In this document: positions 35,876 through 44,500 of the stretch, one piece after another
Numbering within the stretch: position 1 is the stretch's first letter
Layout of the letters: each line of letters begins with the position of its first letter
Origin: DASPWW01 sp963803425
GTDB taxonomy: Bacteria; Actinomycetota; Thermoleophilia; Solirubrobacterales; 70-9
Length of the DNA stretch: 64,000 bases
Direction of reading: 5' to 3'
Assembly: GCA_963803425.1 (NCBI GenBank)
Contig: CAWDMA010000001.1
Span: 1,674,001-1,738,000 of the forward strand
Notes under the pieces: generated by a model
The model's input: only the letters and a program-made list of their open reading frames with translations
What the model was told of the DNA's origin: nothing
Database searches by the model: none
Made by a program: the position numbers and the translations under genes

Positions 35876-36079
35876 ATGAGCACTCGGTCAGGCGAGCACG
35901 CCAACGCACACCTGGTGCGGCTGGAGGCGGAGGCGCGATATGCCCGTGAGCGCGCCGGGCTCTACCGGGCAAGATCCTACGGTCCGCGATTGACCAGCCT
36001 GCGGCGGCTCCGCGAACTCGAAAGACAATCGAAGTTGGCGCAGAGTCGGCTGGACCGCGCGAGGGCCGACCGACGCTGA
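35876..36079 (+). CDS. Small basic coiled-coil-like protein
   Basis: The 67-residue product from ATG 35876 is almost entirely charged helix (HLVRLEAEARYARERAGLYRARS, LRRLRELERQSKLAQSRLDRARADRR). No family is recognised, and the ribosome-binding site is weak (GCGAGCC). It could be a nucleic-acid- or membrane-associated helix. The low information content means it might also be a chance open frame. Confidence 0.4.
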   Translation: MSTRSGEHANAHLVRLEAEARYARERAGLYRARSYGPRLTSLRRLRELERQSKLAQSRLDRARADRR

Positions 36080-36132
36080 CTCGCCGCCGACGCGACTCAA
36101 CATGGTCTCGACCCCCCGCGATACTGCGCGGG

Positions 36133-36536
36133 ATGTCCGAGGAGAACGTCGAGGTCGTGCGGGACCAGTTCGCGGCCACGAACGAGCGCGACTTCGCGCG
36201 GGCGATGAGCCACTACGCGGAGGACGTGGAGCTGGTCGTGCACGCTGACGCCTTTCTCGAGCGGGGGACGTTCACGGGCCGCGACGCCGTCGGCGATTGG
36301 TTCGGGAACTGGTTCACGACGTTCGAGCCGGCTATCACTTCGACGTCGAGGAGACCCGGGATCTGGGCGACACGGTGCTGCTCGTCGCAAGCCACCACGG
36401 GCGCGGTCGGGCCAGCGGCGTGGAGGTGCACGGAGCGACGGGGTACCTGTACGAGCTGCGAGGCGGAAAGGTCAGTCGCGTCGAGATCTACCCCAACCGC
36501 GCCACCGCCCTCGAGGCGGCGGGGCTGAGCGGGTAG
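36133..36536 (+). pseudogene. SnoaL-like protein gene with one frameshift
   Basis: The N-terminal part MSEENVEVVRDQFAATNERDFARAM...GNWFTTFEP reads in one frame, and the rest (GYHFDVEETRDLGDTVLLVASHHGRG to RATALEAAGLSG) in another. One base near 36330 would join them into a normal 134-residue SnoaL-like protein. All other positions look conserved, so the change is very recent or a sequence error. The function is as unclear as for the other copies. Confidence 0.7.
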
Positions 36537-36572
36537 CGACCGACGGGTCGGCGGTCTCGAGCGTGACCGACG

Positions 36573-36842
36573 TCAGGCGGTCGCGACCACCTCGCCCACG
36601 TCCACGCTGTCGAGCGACACGGCCTCGCCCGGCGCCTGGCCGATCTGCTCTGCGGCGGCGCGGGCGGCCTCCTCGGACTCGAAGACGATCGTGCCCCTGC
36701 CCTTGCCGCCGTCCTGGATGCTGACCCAGTAGCCGGCGACGAAGCCGGGGGCCTGCTTGACGCGGGGAACGACCTGCTCACGAAGAAAGGCTGCCGCCTG
36801 CTCCTGGTCGCTGATCGTGACGCTGACGATCACTGCGTGCAT
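36573..36842 (-). CDS. Dimeric alpha/beta-barrel (ABM-like) protein
   Basis: The 89-residue protein starts MHAVIVSVTISDQEQAAAFLREQVVPRVKQAPGF and continues GYWVSIQDGGKGRGTIVFESEEAARAAAEQI, the pattern of antibiotic-biosynthesis-monooxygenase-type ferredoxin folds. ATG 36842 is chosen because GTGAGGAG lies just upstream. These proteins dimerise and may act as small oxygenases or binding proteins; no heme or catalytic residue is certain. Confidence 0.7.
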   Translation of the reverse strand: MHAVIVSVTISDQEQAAAFLREQVVPRVKQAPGFVAGYWVSIQDGGKGRGTIVFESEEAARAAAEQIGQAPGEAVSLDSVDVGEVVATA

Positions 36843-36915
36843 GCTCCTCACTTCCTTTCCAATCGATGCTCGGCGAGCCTATCGCCCCAGCCAACATGCG
36901 GGATAATGCAGCGCG

Positions 36916-37317
36916 ATGTCGGTGGACAACGTGGACCTGATCCAGCAGGCGGTGGAAGCGTTCAACCTCGGGGTGCTCTCGATGTTCCTGGCGCTGTGCC
37001 ACCCCGAGATCAGGTTCATGTCGAGGCTCGTACCGATCGACGGCGACGAGCCGCGCCGCGGCCACGGCGGGGTCCGGAGCTGGTGGGATGCCCTGCACGC
37101 CGCGTTCCAGGAGCTGAAGGCGGAGACCGAGAACGTGCGCGATCTCGGCGGGGTGACGGTGGCGCGGATCAGCCTCACGGGGCGACGGGCGAGGAACGAC
37201 ACGGCGATGCAGCAGACCCAGTGGCACGTCGTGCACTGGGTCAACGCGACCGCGATCTCGTGGCGAATCTTCCTGAGCGAGGATGACGCGCTGAACGCCG
37301 CAGGGCTGCGGGAGTAG
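36916..37317 (+). CDS. SnoaL-like (NTF2-fold) protein
   Basis: The intact 133-residue copy starts MSVDNVDLIQQAVEAFNLG and ends DALNAAGLRE, with the usual helix-sheet arrangement (GGVRSWWDALHAAFQELK, VTVARISLTGRRARND). It is the only unbroken SnoaL-like copy in this cluster. It is divergent from the ABM-like gene, with a 73-base gap between them. Confidence 0.75.
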   Translation: MSVDNVDLIQQAVEAFNLGVLSMFLALCHPEIRFMSRLVPIDGDEPRRGHGGVRSWWDALHAAFQELKAETENVRDLGGVTVARISLTGRRARNDTAMQQTQWHVVHWVNATAISWRIFLSEDDALNAAGLRE

Positions 37318-37342
37318 TCGCGTCGGCCCGCCGCCCGCCTTC

Positions 37343-37748
37343 CTACGCCTCCATCCCCTCCGCCCGCAGCGCCTTCTCGTAGCTCCCGTGCGTGTCGACG
37401 CGAACCACCTTCGCGCCACGGATCCGGGCCACGTGGGCCCAGCGGACGTCGAGCGGCACGCTGCTGGCCTTCCCGCGAGCACGGCCCCGGAGCTCGACCG
37501 CGACCCCCTCATTGGCCTCCGACAGCCTCAGGATCTCCGAGCGACCCCCCGTGGCGTCGATCGTCTCGTCGAGGTCCGCCCAGAACCGCTTCACGGCGTC
37601 GACTCCGCGGATCACGGTCGGGCCGGGGAAGCTGGCGGTGTTGTGCCATTCGACATCGGCGTCGAGCGAATCTGCCGCGGCCTCGTAGTCGCCGTGCGCC
37701 CAGGCGGCCACGAACCCGCCGGATGATCACCACGTTCCGCTCGGACAT
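37343..37748 (-). pseudogene. SnoaL-like protein gene with one frameshift near its start
   Basis: ATG 37748 gives MSERNVVIIRR and then leaves frame. The family sequence resumes in another frame as FVAAWAHGDYEAAADSLDADVEWHNTASFPG and runs to GSYEKALRAEGMEA. One missing base in the CGGCGGG run near 37715-37722 explains it. A start at the internal ATG-like codon 37711 would lack the first helix. It converges with the SnoaL-like gene at 36.9 kb. Confidence 0.7.
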
Positions 37749-37876
37749 CGGAAGCCAGTATGCGAGATGCCGTCGCCGCGATGCCCGATCGCAACGGTCC
37801 GGACTAGGATGCCTCCAGGCAAGAGAGACCAGGCGGCGGCGAGCACCGGCGTCACCACGACCTTTGGAGGTTTGGA

Positions 37877-38017
37877 ATGTTCGGCATATCGGTCGGCGGC
37901 ATCATCGTCATCATCGGGATCATCGTGGCGCTGTTCTGGAGCGTCCTCTGGGGCGTCATCATCGTCCTGATCGGGCTGATCGCTTTCGGCGGCTTCGCTC
38001 GCGGGAAGTGGTACTGA
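37877..38017 (+). CDS. 46-residue membrane protein
   Basis: ATG 37877, after a good GGAGG, encodes MFGISVGGIIVIIGIIVALF and then WSVLWGVIIVLIGLIAFGGFARGKWY, ending at TGA 38017. The two hydrophobic stretches fit a short helical hairpin or one long membrane segment with a basic C-terminus inside. No family is named. The clear ribosome-binding site and clean hydrophobic pattern support a real gene. Confidence 0.65.
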   Translation: MFGISVGGIIVIIGIIVALFWSVLWGVIIVLIGLIAFGGFARGKWY

Positions 38018-38054
38018 GCCGGTCCCGCCTGCCGCATCGGCGCTTTCGCGGAAG

Positions 38055-38068
38055 CGAACACGTGTTCG
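38055..38068. promoter_or_regulatory. LexA (SOS) box, perfect palindrome
   Basis: CGAACACGTGTTCG is a perfect 14-base palindrome with the Gram-positive/actinobacterial SOS form CGAAC-N4-GTTCG. It lies 13 bases before the ATG of the zinc-ribbon gene and overlaps the likely -10 region (GATAGA), a repressing position. The second box in this window lies at dinB, an expected LexA target. Confidence 0.7.
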
Positions 38069-38081
38069 ATAGAGTGGCCGA

Positions 38082-38333
38082 ATGCGATGCGAGTTCTGCG
38101 GCAGCCGCGCGGTCGCGTGGCTGCATCCCGCCGGGTCGCGGGAGTGGCGCGCATGCGCGAAGTGCCACGTCGCGATCGAGGCCGACGACCGCGAGGCGCT
38201 GCTCGACCGCGCCAACCTGATCCCGGTGCCGCGGACGCTTCCCGACCGCTACGCCCCCCACTTCCGGCAGCGGGCGCGGCAGCTCCACGATGAGTTCTGG
38301 GAGCGGCGCTCCGGAGCAGCCCGGCCCGCGTGA
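38082..38333 (+). CDS. Small zinc-ribbon protein, probably SOS-regulated
   Basis: The 83-residue protein carries Cys3, Cys6, Cys25 and Cys28 (CEFC, CAKC), a zinc-ribbon spacing, then a helical C-terminus (DREALLDRANLIPVP, RYAPHFRQRARQLHDEFWERR). A perfect LexA-type box lies just upstream. It may bind DNA or a partner protein in the damage response. I do not recognise a characterised family. The stop overlaps an upstream extension of the next gene's frame. Confidence 0.7.
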   Translation: MRCEFCGSRAVAWLHPAGSREWRACAKCHVAIEADDREALLDRANLIPVPRTLPDRYAPHFRQRARQLHDEFWERRSGAARPA

Positions 38334-38356
38334 CGGCGGTTGCGAAAGGACCGGAG

Positions 38357-38993
38357 ATGACCCGTCCGCGCCTGTTCCTCGTCCCCACCTGGACCGAGCT
38401 CGAGTGGACGATCCGGCCCAGGCTCGAGGAGTGGGCCGACGTAGCGAGCTACGACCCGGCGCTCAGCCCGGCGCTCACCCGTGATGCGATCGCCGCCGCC
38501 GGCCTGCGGCGGCTTGAAGAGCTGTGGGACCGGTTCTTCGTCGTCAGTGACACGTTCGGGACCGCCACGGCGGCACGGATCGCACACGAGCGGCGCGACG
38601 CTGTCGCGGGAGTCGCGCTGGGCCACGCGTGCCTGTCCTGGAACCATGGACGGGGAGTGACCGCCCGTGAAGCGAGAGCTGTGCGAGGCGATGGAGCAGC
38701 TGATGAGGCAGGACGTCGACTCGTTCGCGCGTCACGGGCTGACGCAGATCACCCAGGGCGCATATGACGAGACACTTGCGCGAGCGATGATGGACCGGAT
38801 CCCCGGCGACGCGATGCGCGCGATCTGGACGCTCGCTGATCAGCAGCACGAGGGCTGCCTCGTGTTCACCGACGAGGGATTCGAGGACGCCGTCGCCGCG
38901 TTCCCGCAAGCGCGTACCCTCGCCACGTCCACCCCGCCCGAGGGCGATCAGGACCTCGCGACGGCCCTGCGGGATTTCTGCTCGGCCGGGTAG
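38357..38993 (+). pseudogene. Alpha/beta hydrolase, disrupted in the middle
   Basis: The first part, from ATG 38357, reads MTRPRLFLVPTWTELEWTIRPRLEEWADV, then the nucleophile elbow SDTFGTATAARIAHERR and GVALGHACLSWN. The second part, in another frame from about 38667, reads VKRELCEAMEQLMRQDVDSFARHGLTQITQG...HEGCLVFTDEGFEDAVAAFPQARTLA. Joining needs a frame change plus removal of an in-frame TGA at 38658. The segment between AIWTLADQQ and HEGC also seems shorter than expected. Two lesions make real gene decay more likely here than for the single-base cases. Confidence 0.6.
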
Positions 38994-39003
38994 GGTTTCC
39001 GCG

Positions 39004-40302
39004 ATGGCCGCAGGCGCGAGACGCACGGACCCGCTGTGCCGGGAGATCGTCCGGGCGCTGCCCGAGCGCCCGTTCGGGATCGAGTTCTGGGACGGCGGCC
39101 GCGTCCCGGCGACGAGCGACGGCGGCCCGACGCTTGTGTTCCGCTCCCCCGACGCGATCGCGTCGGTGCTCCGCGCCCCGGGCGAGGTCGGGCTCGGCCG
39201 CGCCTACGTCCGCGGCGAGATCGACGTCGACGACATCGACTGCGTGATCGCCCTGCTGGGCAGGTGGGAGGCGCCGCCGATCGGGCTCGCCGCCCGCGGC
39301 CGGCTGCTTGCCGCGGCGCTCCGGGCGACCGGGATCCGCAGGCCTCCCCCACTCCCGGCGGCCGAGCTTCGACCGCCGCGCCGGCTGCACACGCTGCGCC
39401 GCGACTCCGAGGCGGTCCGCCATCACTACGACGTCTCCAACGACTTCTTCGCGCTGTTCCTGGACGACACGATGACCTACAGCTGCGCCCTGTTCGAGGA
39501 GGGAACCGAGACGCTCGAGGACGCCCAGGACGCGAAGCTGGAGGTGATCTGCACGAAGCTCGACCTGCAGCCGGGGCAGCGCGTGCTCGACATCGGGTGC
39601 GGCTGGGGTAGCTTCGCGATCCACGCCGCGCGCGAGCACGGCGTCAGGGTCGTCGGCGTCACGGTGTCGCCACCGCAGGCGGAGCTGGCGCGCGAGCGCG
39701 TCCGCGAAGCGGGGCTGTCCGACCAGGTCGAGATCCGGGTGCAGGACTACCGGCAGATCCCCGACCGCGACTTCGACGCGGTCGTCAGCATCGGGATGGT
39801 CGAGCACGTCGGCGAGCGGAACATCGACGAGTACGCGGGCGTGATCTCACGCGTGCTGTCGCCCGCGGGGAGGGTGCTGAACCATGGGATCGTGCGGCTC
39901 CCGTGGCTCGGCGGGAAGGGATTCAAGGGGGGCGAGTTCTCACGCCGGTACGTGTTCCCCGACGGCGAGCTTCTGAACGTCTCCCGCACGCTGGCCGCGT
40001 TGGAGAGGGCCGGGCTCGAGACGCTCCACGTCGAGGACCTGCACATGGATTACGCCGAGACCCTTCGCCACTGGACGCAGCGCCTCGACGAGCGCCTCGA
40101 CGAGGCGGAGCGAATCGTCGGCCCGGAGCGGATGCGGGTGTGGCGGCTGTACCTGCGCGCGGCGCGCAACGGGTTCGAGACCGGGCAGATCGCCGTGTAC
40201 CAGCTGCTGTGCAGCCGCCCGCTCACCGAGCCGGCGGCGAGCCACCCGACGGGCGGGCGCCACGGCGAGGCGCGCCGCCGCGTCCCGACCGCGGCCGCGT
40301 AG
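39004..40302 (+). CDS. cfa: Cyclopropane-fatty-acyl-phospholipid synthase family methyltransferase
   Basis: The 432-residue enzyme has an N-terminal lipid-binding region and a class I methyltransferase domain: HHYDVSNDFFALFLDDTMTYSCALFEE, SAM motif VLDIGCGWGSFAIHAARE, VGVTVSPPQ, SIGMVEHVGERN and the C-terminal YAETLRHWTQRLDE. It adds a methylene bridge, or a methyl group, to unsaturated fatty-acyl chains in membrane phospholipids using SAM. The next membrane-protein gene starts four bases later, suggesting co-expression. Confidence 0.92.
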   Translation: MAAGARRTDPLCREIVRALPERPFGIEFWDGGRVPATSDGGPTLVFRSPDAIASVLRAPGEVGLGRAYVRGEIDVDDIDCVIALLGRWEAPPIGLAARGRLLAAALRATGIRRPPPLPAAELRPPRRLHTLRRDSEAVRHHYDVSNDFFALFLDDTMTYSCALFEEGTETLEDAQDAKLEVICTKLDLQPGQRVLDIGCGWGSFAIHAAREHGVRVVGVTVSPPQAELARERVREAGLSDQVEIRVQDYRQIPDRDFDAVVSIGMVEHVGERNIDEYAGVISRVLSPAGRVLNHGIVRLPWLGGKGFKGGEFSRRYVFPDGELLNVSRTLAALERAGLETLHVEDLHMDYAETLRHWTQRLDERLDEAERIVGPERMRVWRLYLRAARNGFETGQIAVYQLLCSRPLTEPAASHPTGGRHGEARRRVPTAAA

Positions 40303-40305
40303 CCG

Positions 40306-41037
40306 GTGGCGGGCCGGCCGCTGAGCAACCCGCTCGGATTCGCCGTATGCGTGGCGGCGATCATCGTCGGCTTCCTCGCCCTCGACCAGCTCGCCACCGC
40401 CTCCGAGCAGCTCCTGATCGGCGTCGCCACCTGGGCGGCGCTGCTGGTCGCCTGCATCCCGCTCAGCGGCGAGGACCGCGCCCGGGTGGCGATCGTGGTC
40501 GTGGTCGCAACCACCGCCGAGGTGCTCGGCTCGATCGTGATCGGCGCGTACGAGTACCGGCTCGGCAACCTGCCCGCATTCGTCCCGCCGGGCCACGGCC
40601 TCGTCTATCTCGCCGGGCTCCGGATCAGCCAGTCCCCGTTCGTCCGTCGCCACCGGCGGGCGTTCCTGAACGCGACGATCGCGGTGATCTCGGCATGGGG
40701 CCTCGCCGGGCTGGTCCTGCTCGGCCGCGCCGACCTGCTCGGGGCGCTGTGCGCCGCGCTTCTGATCTACGTCCTGGTCCGCGGCCGCGCGCCGACCCTG
40801 TACGCCGGCGTGTTCTACATGGTCGCGTTCCTGGAGCTGTACGGAACGGCGATCGGGGCGTGGACGTGGGCCGAGGTGGTGCCGGGGACGGTCGTCCCCG
40901 CGGGCAACCCGCCGAGCGGGATCGCGGGCGCCTACGTCCTGTTCGACATCGCGGCGATCGCGTTAGCGCCGCGGCTGCTCGCCGTGGTCTCGAGGCTCAG
41001 CGGGCGAGCGGCGCCCGTGAGCCCAGCGCCGCAGTGA
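40306..41037 (+). CDS. Polytopic membrane protein of unknown function
   Basis: The 243-residue protein starts at GTG 40306 and has about seven hydrophobic segments with the conserved-looking loops GAYEYRLGNLPAFVPPGHGLVYLAG and ELYGTAIGAWTWAEVVPGT. It is co-directional with cfa. Its last 41 bases overlap the convergent dxs gene. Aromatic and Pro-rich loops in the membrane suggest a lipid- or isoprenoid-related enzyme, but this is only inference. Confidence 0.75.
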   Translation: MAGRPLSNPLGFAVCVAAIIVGFLALDQLATASEQLLIGVATWAALLVACIPLSGEDRARVAIVVVVATTAEVLGSIVIGAYEYRLGNLPAFVPPGHGLVYLAGLRISQSPFVRRHRRAFLNATIAVISAWGLAGLVLLGRADLLGALCAALLIYVLVRGRAPTLYAGVFYMVAFLELYGTAIGAWTWAEVVPGTVVPAGNPPSGIAGAYVLFDIAAIALAPRLLAVVSRLSGRAAPVSPAPQ

Positions 41038-43021
41038 CCTTGTCGGCGACGTCGCCGCCGGTCAGCCCCACCTCCTGGTGCAGGAGCGCTGGCTTCCCGT
41101 GGGTGACGTAGCGGTCCGGAAGCCCGACCCGGAGCACGCGGGCGCGGGCGCCGCCCCCGAGGTTGTCCTCTAGGTGCTCCAGCACCGCTGACCCGAACCC
41201 GCCGGCGAGCACGTTGTCCTCGATCGTGACGACGAGCTCGTGCCCGAGCGCGAGCCGCTCGACGAGCTCGCCGTCGAGCGGCTTCGCGAAGGCGGCATCC
41301 GCGACGGTCGGGTGGATGTCGTGGTCGGCGAGGATCCCGGCTGCCTCGTTCGCGACCTGGACGCCGAAGCCGTACCCGAGCAGCGCCACCCGGCTCCCCT
41401 CCTGGAGGATCTCGCCGCGGCCGATCTCGAGCTCGCGCGCGCGCTCGGGGAGCGGGACGCCAGCCGCCGTCCCGCGGGGGTAGCGGAGCGCCACCGGGCC
41501 GTCGTCGTGGGCGAGCGCGGTCCGGACCATGTGGACGAGCATCGCCTCGTCGCGCGGCGCCATCATCACGACGTTCGGGAGGCAGCGGAAGTAGGAGATG
41601 TCGAAGGCGCCGTGATGGGTGGGACCGTCGTCGCCGACCAGCCCGGCCCGGTCCATCGCGAACACGACGTTGAGCTCCTGCAGGCAGACATCGTGGACGA
41701 TCTGGTCGTAGGCCCGCTGCAGGAACGTCGAGTAGATCGCTGCGACCGGCTTCGCGCCCTGCAGCGCCAGCCCCGCAGCGAACAGGATCGCGTCCTGCTC
41801 GGCGATCCCGACGTCGTAGTACTGCTCGGGCACCGCCTTGGCGAGCTTGTTGAGGCCGGTCCCCCCCGCCATCGCGGCGGTGATCCCGATCACGCGGCTG
41901 TCGGCCTCGGCCTCCGCAACGAGCGCGTCGGCGAACACTGCCGTGTACTGGGGAGGCGCCGGTGGGGGCGGTTGCTCCAGCTTCTCGGGCGCGATCGAGT
42001 CCGGGGCGTCGGACTCCTTCACCGGCACCGGCTTCGGCGCGTTTGTGGCGGGCTGGCGGTCCACGATCGAGCCCGGCTTCGCGGCGTGCCACTTCTCCAT
42101 CCCCACGAGCCCGCCCTCCTCGGCGGGCGCGAAGCCCTTCCCCTTCACGGTGTGGATGTGGACGACCACGGGCCGATCGGCCTGCAGTGCCTCGCCGATC
42201 GCGCGCCGCAGAGCGCGGACGTCGTGGCCGTCGATCACGCCGGTATAGGCGAGGTCGAGCTCCTCGAACAGCAGCCCGGGCGCCCAGTACGCCTTGATCG
42301 CCGACTTGATCTCGGGACCGAACCGCTCGAACCGCTGACCCAGCCCGAGCGGAAGCTTCGTGAGCCGCTCCTCGACCTCCTCGCGAGCGTGGTACAGCCG
42401 CGGGTTGAGCCGGATCCGGCTGAAGTTCCGCGACAGCGCGCCGACGTTGGGCGAGATCGACATCCCGTTGTCGTTGAGGACGATCACGACCGGGGTCTGG
42501 AGGCCGCCCGCGTTCTGCAGCGCCTCGTATGCGACGCCGCCGGTGAGCGCGCCGTCGCCGATCACGGCCACCACCTTGCCGTCGGGACCGATTCCGTGGC
42601 GCATCGCCTCCTTCAGCCCGACCGCGTACCCGATCGAGGTGGAGGCGTGGCCGGCACCCATGATGTCGTGCTCGGACTCGGCGATCGAGCAGAACGGCGC
42701 CAGCCCGCCGTACTGGCGGATCGAGTCGAGCCGGTCGCCGCGCCCGGTCAGCACCTTGTGCGGATAGGCCTGGTGGCCGACGTCCCAGAGGATCTTGTCC
42801 GTGGGCGAGTCGAGCAGGCTGTGCAGGGCGACGGCCAGCTCGCAGGTGCCGAGGTTGGCGCCGAAGTGGCCGCCGATCTCGCCGATCGTGTCGATTACCT
42901 GCTCGCGGACCTCCTGCGCGACCTGCGCCAGCTGGTCCTCGTCGAGCCGCTTCAGGTCGGCGGGGCCGTCGATCGAGGGGAGCAGCGGGGCGGCGGTCTG
43001 TCCGTCTTCGTTCTTGCTCAT
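40997..43021 (-). CDS. dxs: 1-deoxy-D-xylulose-5-phosphate synthase
   Basis: The first MEP-pathway step condenses pyruvate and glyceraldehyde-3-phosphate with ThDP. The 674-residue protein has GHQAYPHKVLTGR, ThDP motif GDGALTGGVAYEALQNAG...NDNGMSISPNVG, EEGGLVGMEKWH, DRAGLVGDDGPTHHG and the C-terminal transketolase domain. Between the two halves is an unusual Pro/Ala/Lys-rich linker of about 45 residues. The start overlaps the ispA-like stop by ATGA, giving a coupled isoprenoid pair. Confidence 0.96.
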   Translation of the reverse strand: MSKNEDGQTAAPLLPSIDGPADLKRLDEDQLAQVAQEVREQVIDTIGEIGGHFGANLGTCELAVALHSLLDSPTDKILWDVGHQAYPHKVLTGRGDRLDSIRQYGGLAPFCSIAESEHDIMGAGHASTSIGYAVGLKEAMRHGIGPDGKVVAVIGDGALTGGVAYEALQNAGGLQTPVVIVLNDNGMSISPNVGALSRNFSRIRLNPRLYHAREEVEERLTKLPLGLGQRFERFGPEIKSAIKAYWAPGLLFEELDLAYTGVIDGHDVRALRRAIGEALQADRPVVVHIHTVKGKGFAPAEEGGLVGMEKWHAAKPGSIVDRQPATNAPKPVPVKESDAPDSIAPEKLEQPPPPAPPQYTAVFADALVAEAEADSRVIGITAAMAGGTGLNKLAKAVPEQYYDVGIAEQDAILFAAGLALQGAKPVAAIYSTFLQRAYDQIVHDVCLQELNVVFAMDRAGLVGDDGPTHHGAFDISYFRCLPNVVMMAPRDEAMLVHMVRTALAHDDGPVALRYPRGTAAGVPLPERARELEIGRGEILQEGSRVALLGYGFGVQVANEAAGILADHDIHPTVADAAFAKPLDGELVERLALGHELVVTIEDNVLAGGFGSAVLEHLEDNLGGGARARVLRVGLPDRYVTHGKPALLHQEVGLTGGDVADKVTAALGSRAPLAR

Positions 43022-43923
43022 CCGTGTCGGGTGTAGATGAAGTCGGCGATCAGCTCGAGGTCGCGGGTGTCGCCGTGGATCGCGTCGAGCTCGCGGCGGA
43101 CCTTCGCGTGCGAGTCCGCGGCGAGGCCGCGGGCTCGATCGAGGCCGAAGAGGCTGACGTAGGTGACCTTTCCATGACGTTCGTCGCTACCGCGCGGCTT
43201 GCCCAGCTCCTCGTCGCTTCCTGTCACGTCGAGGATGTCGTCCACGATCTGGAACAGGACGCCAAGCTCGTCCGCGAAACGGCCGTACTTGATTGTCTCA
43301 GGTTCAGGTACGCCGACCAGCACCAGAGGGATGCGTACGCTGGCGGCGATCAGCTTCCCGGTCTTGAGCTCGTGCAGGCGGCGAAGGGCATCCGAATCGA
43401 GGTCGGTCTCCGTCACGTCCACGTACTGACCGCCGACCATCCCAGCCACCCCGGTCGCGCGGGCCAGCTCGCGCAGGCCCGCCAGCACCCGCTCCGGTGC
43501 GCCCTCCTGACGCTCGCAGAACAGCACCATCGCCTCGGCGAACAGGCCGTCGCCGGCGAGGATCGCGACGTTCTCCCCGTACACGACGTGCGAGGTCGGC
43601 CGCCCCCGGCGGAGCTCGTCGTCGTCCATCGCGGGGAGGTCGTCGTGGATCAGCGAGTAGGTGTGGATCAGCTCGATTGCCGCGGCCGCCGGCAGCACCG
43701 TGCCCGGCTCGACCCCCGCGGCGCGCGCGGTCGCGAGCGCGAGCACCGGCCTGATCCGCTTCCCGCCGGCGAGCAGCGAGTAGCGCATCGCCTCGTCCAG
43801 ACTCTCCGTCTCCGCGGCGCCCGAGAACCGGATCCCCTCGAGGTAGGCCTCGACGATGTCGCGGAGCTGATCCGGGTACGCGGTGGCGGCGCCGGTCGCG
43901 GCTGCGGTCGGCTCGCTACCCAT
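43018..43923 (-). CDS. ispA: Polyprenyl (farnesyl/geranylgeranyl) diphosphate synthase
   Basis: The 301-residue chain-elongating prenyltransferase has first aspartate-rich motif DDLPAMDDDELRRGRPTSH, LLAGGKRIRP, KTGKLIAAS and second motif FQIVDDILDVTG. ATG 43923 is chosen because family similarity begins shortly after it and it overlaps the preceding small gene's stop. Product chain length cannot be set from sequence alone. It feeds dxs-derived isoprenoid precursors into quinone, carotenoid or cell-wall lipids. Confidence 0.9.
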   Translation of the reverse strand: MGSEPTAAATGAATAYPDQLRDIVEAYLEGIRFSGAAETESLDEAMRYSLLAGGKRIRPVLALATARAAGVEPGTVLPAAAAIELIHTYSLIHDDLPAMDDDELRRGRPTSHVVYGENVAILAGDGLFAEAMVLFCERQEGAPERVLAGLRELARATGVAGMVGGQYVDVTETDLDSDALRRLHELKTGKLIAASVRIPLVLVGVPEPETIKYGRFADELGVLFQIVDDILDVTGSDEELGKPRGSDERHGKVTYVSLFGLDRARGLAADSHAKVRRELDAIHGDTRDLELIADFIYTRHG

Positions 43924-44098
43924 CGGCGCTCTCCGCCGCCTCCCGGAGGGCGTTCTCGGCCTCGGTGCCCGCCTGCGCCGCGATCTCGGCGGCCTCGCCG
44001 GCGAGATCGGCAACCGCCTCGTCTCCGAGCTCGGGGTCGCGGAGCCGCTCCGCGAGTTCACGAAGCCGTCCCGCGAACCGCTCCAGCTGATCGCTCAC
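43916..44098 (-). CDS. Small acidic helical protein in the nusB-ispA gap
   Basis: The 60-residue protein starts at GTG 44098, overlapping the nusB stop by GTGA, and its stop overlaps the ispA start. It reads MSDQLERFAGRLRELAERLRDPELGDEAVADLAGEAAEIAAQ, a helical hairpin. The position and size resemble the exonuclease VII small subunit (xseB), which lies here in many genomes, but the conserved xseB pattern is not evident and no xseA is adjacent. Confidence 0.6.
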   Translation of the reverse strand: MSDQLERFAGRLRELAERLRDPELGDEAVADLAGEAAEIAAQAGTEAENALREAAESADG

Positions 44099-44487
44099 GA
44101 CCCTGCCTCGTCGCCGGCCGGAGCGGCGCGGACCGCCGCACCCAGCACGCCGTTCACGAACCCCGGCGCGTCCGACCCGCAGTACTCGCGGGCGAGGCCG
44201 ACCGCCTCGTCGAGCGCGATCTCGGTGGGGACGTCCTCGCGATGCTCGACCTCGTACAGGGCGACCCGCATGATGCTGCGCTCCAGCGGCGCGATCCGCT
44301 CCACCGTCCACCCGTCCGCGTGGCGGGCGATCACCTCGTCGAGCTCGCCCCCGGTCGTCTCTACCCCCTCGGCCAGCTCCCGCGTGAACGGCTTTGCCCC
44401 GGCGAGCAGCTCGTCGAGCGGCTGTCCGGTGACCTCGCGCTGGTAGAGCGCGAACACCGCGTCGCGTCGCTGGTCGGAGCGGCGCAT
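44095..44487 (-). CDS. nusB: Transcription antitermination factor NusB
   Basis: The 130-residue all-helical RNA-binding protein works with NusE in rRNA antitermination. Marks are RRDAVFALYQREVTG, IAPLERSIMRVALYE and EIALDEAVGLAREYCGSDAPGFVNGVLGA. It lies 13 bases after efp in the widely conserved efp-nusB order. Confidence 0.93.
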   Translation of the reverse strand: MRRSDQRRDAVFALYQREVTGQPLDELLAGAKPFTRELAEGVETTGGELDEVIARHADGWTVERIAPLERSIMRVALYEVEHREDVPTEIALDEAVGLAREYCGSDAPGFVNGVLGAAVRAAPAGDEAGS

Positions 44488-44500
44488 CCCGGCCCAGCCG

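Noticed and set aside
41240..43036. Open frame of 598 codons on the plus strand opposite dxs
   Set aside because: A shadow of dxs: composition is dominated by Arg/Val/Asp/Gly with no domain, and dxs is unmistakable.
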